This document shows positions 14,467 through 14,478 of a stretch of 14,478 nucleotides of DNA, piece after piece; positions within the stretch are counted from its first letter, which is position 1; every line of letters begins with the position of its first letter. The translations under genes were made by a program, and so were the position numbers. Below the pieces are notes generated by a model that saw only the letters and a program-made list of their open reading frames with translations, had not been told where the DNA came from and did not search any database. The DNA comes from UBA4744 sp035282865 (GTDB taxonomy: Bacteria; Actinomycetota; Acidimicrobiia; Spongiisociales; UBA4744), in the NCBI GenBank assembly GCA_035282865.1, contig DATEVB010000011.1, positions 1 to 14,478 of the forward strand. Direction: 5' to 3'.

Positions 14467-14478
14467 ATGAGTGACATC
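14467..14478 (+). CDS. Possible start of a divergent gene (cut by window end)
   Basis: Only four codons (M S D I) are inside the window, so no product can be named. The call rests on the ATG, the -10-like TACAGT upstream, and the divergent arrangement with the lipoprotein gene. Confidence 0.3.

Noticed and set aside
1..14478. CRISPR array, tRNA, rRNA, insertion sequence or prophage
   Set aside because: No regularly spaced repeats, no cloverleaf ending in CCA noticed, no transposase or integrase among the translated frames.

Overview
The window looks like a stretch of high-GC chromosome from an actinomycetote, possibly a member of the Acidimicrobiia. This is an inference. It rests on the strong G/C bias at third codon positions, several GTG starts, -10-like TANNNT hexamers placed just before start codons (as in leaderless actinobacterial transcripts), a FadE5-type acyl-CoA dehydrogenase, a membrane protein with a built-in twin-arginine motif, and a lipoprotein with a long poly-threonine linker. 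There are no rRNA or tRNA genes, CRISPR arrays, insertion sequences or phage genes; it reads as ordinary chromosome, not a mobile island.

Layout. Positions 3-1222 (+): the 3' end of a radical SAM protein, translationally coupled to a PlsC-type acyltransferase. 1259-1747 (-): an RraA-family protein that keeps the aldolase metal motif. 1834-3297 (+): a 14-helix-type MFS exporter, divergent from rraA and probably read from a leaderless GTG. 3361-6935 (-): a two-gene operon for a heterodimeric ABC exporter with one degenerate ATP site. 6936-7236: a divergent control region with clustered GCAA/TTGCAA inverted repeats. 7237-9039 (+): the acyl-CoA dehydrogenase. 9074-10633 (-): a soluble GHKL (histidine-kinase-like) ATPase with an unrecognised C-terminal domain. 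10727-11221 (-): a PNPOx-fold flavin or F420 protein. 11222-11590: no intact gene, but possible remains of a frameshifted small ORF. 11591-13129 (-): a polytopic, Tat-motif, sulfite-oxidase-fold molybdoenzyme. 13204-14376 (-): a lipoprotein with a beta-propeller. 14467 (+): possible start of another gene.

How the genes work together. Real coupling is visible only for radical SAM/acyltransferase and for the two ABC subunits, each pair sharing a 4-base ATGA overlap. The other genes are single units on alternating strands. The molybdoenzyme and the lipoprotein both act outside the membrane and follow one another on the minus strand, but a strong hairpin lies between them. I see no convincing multi-gene new system. 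The most unusual items are the GHKL protein with its unknown C-terminal half, the asymmetric ABC pair, the aldolase-competent RraA, the Tat-dependent polytopic molybdoenzyme, and several inverted repeats placed at gene control points.
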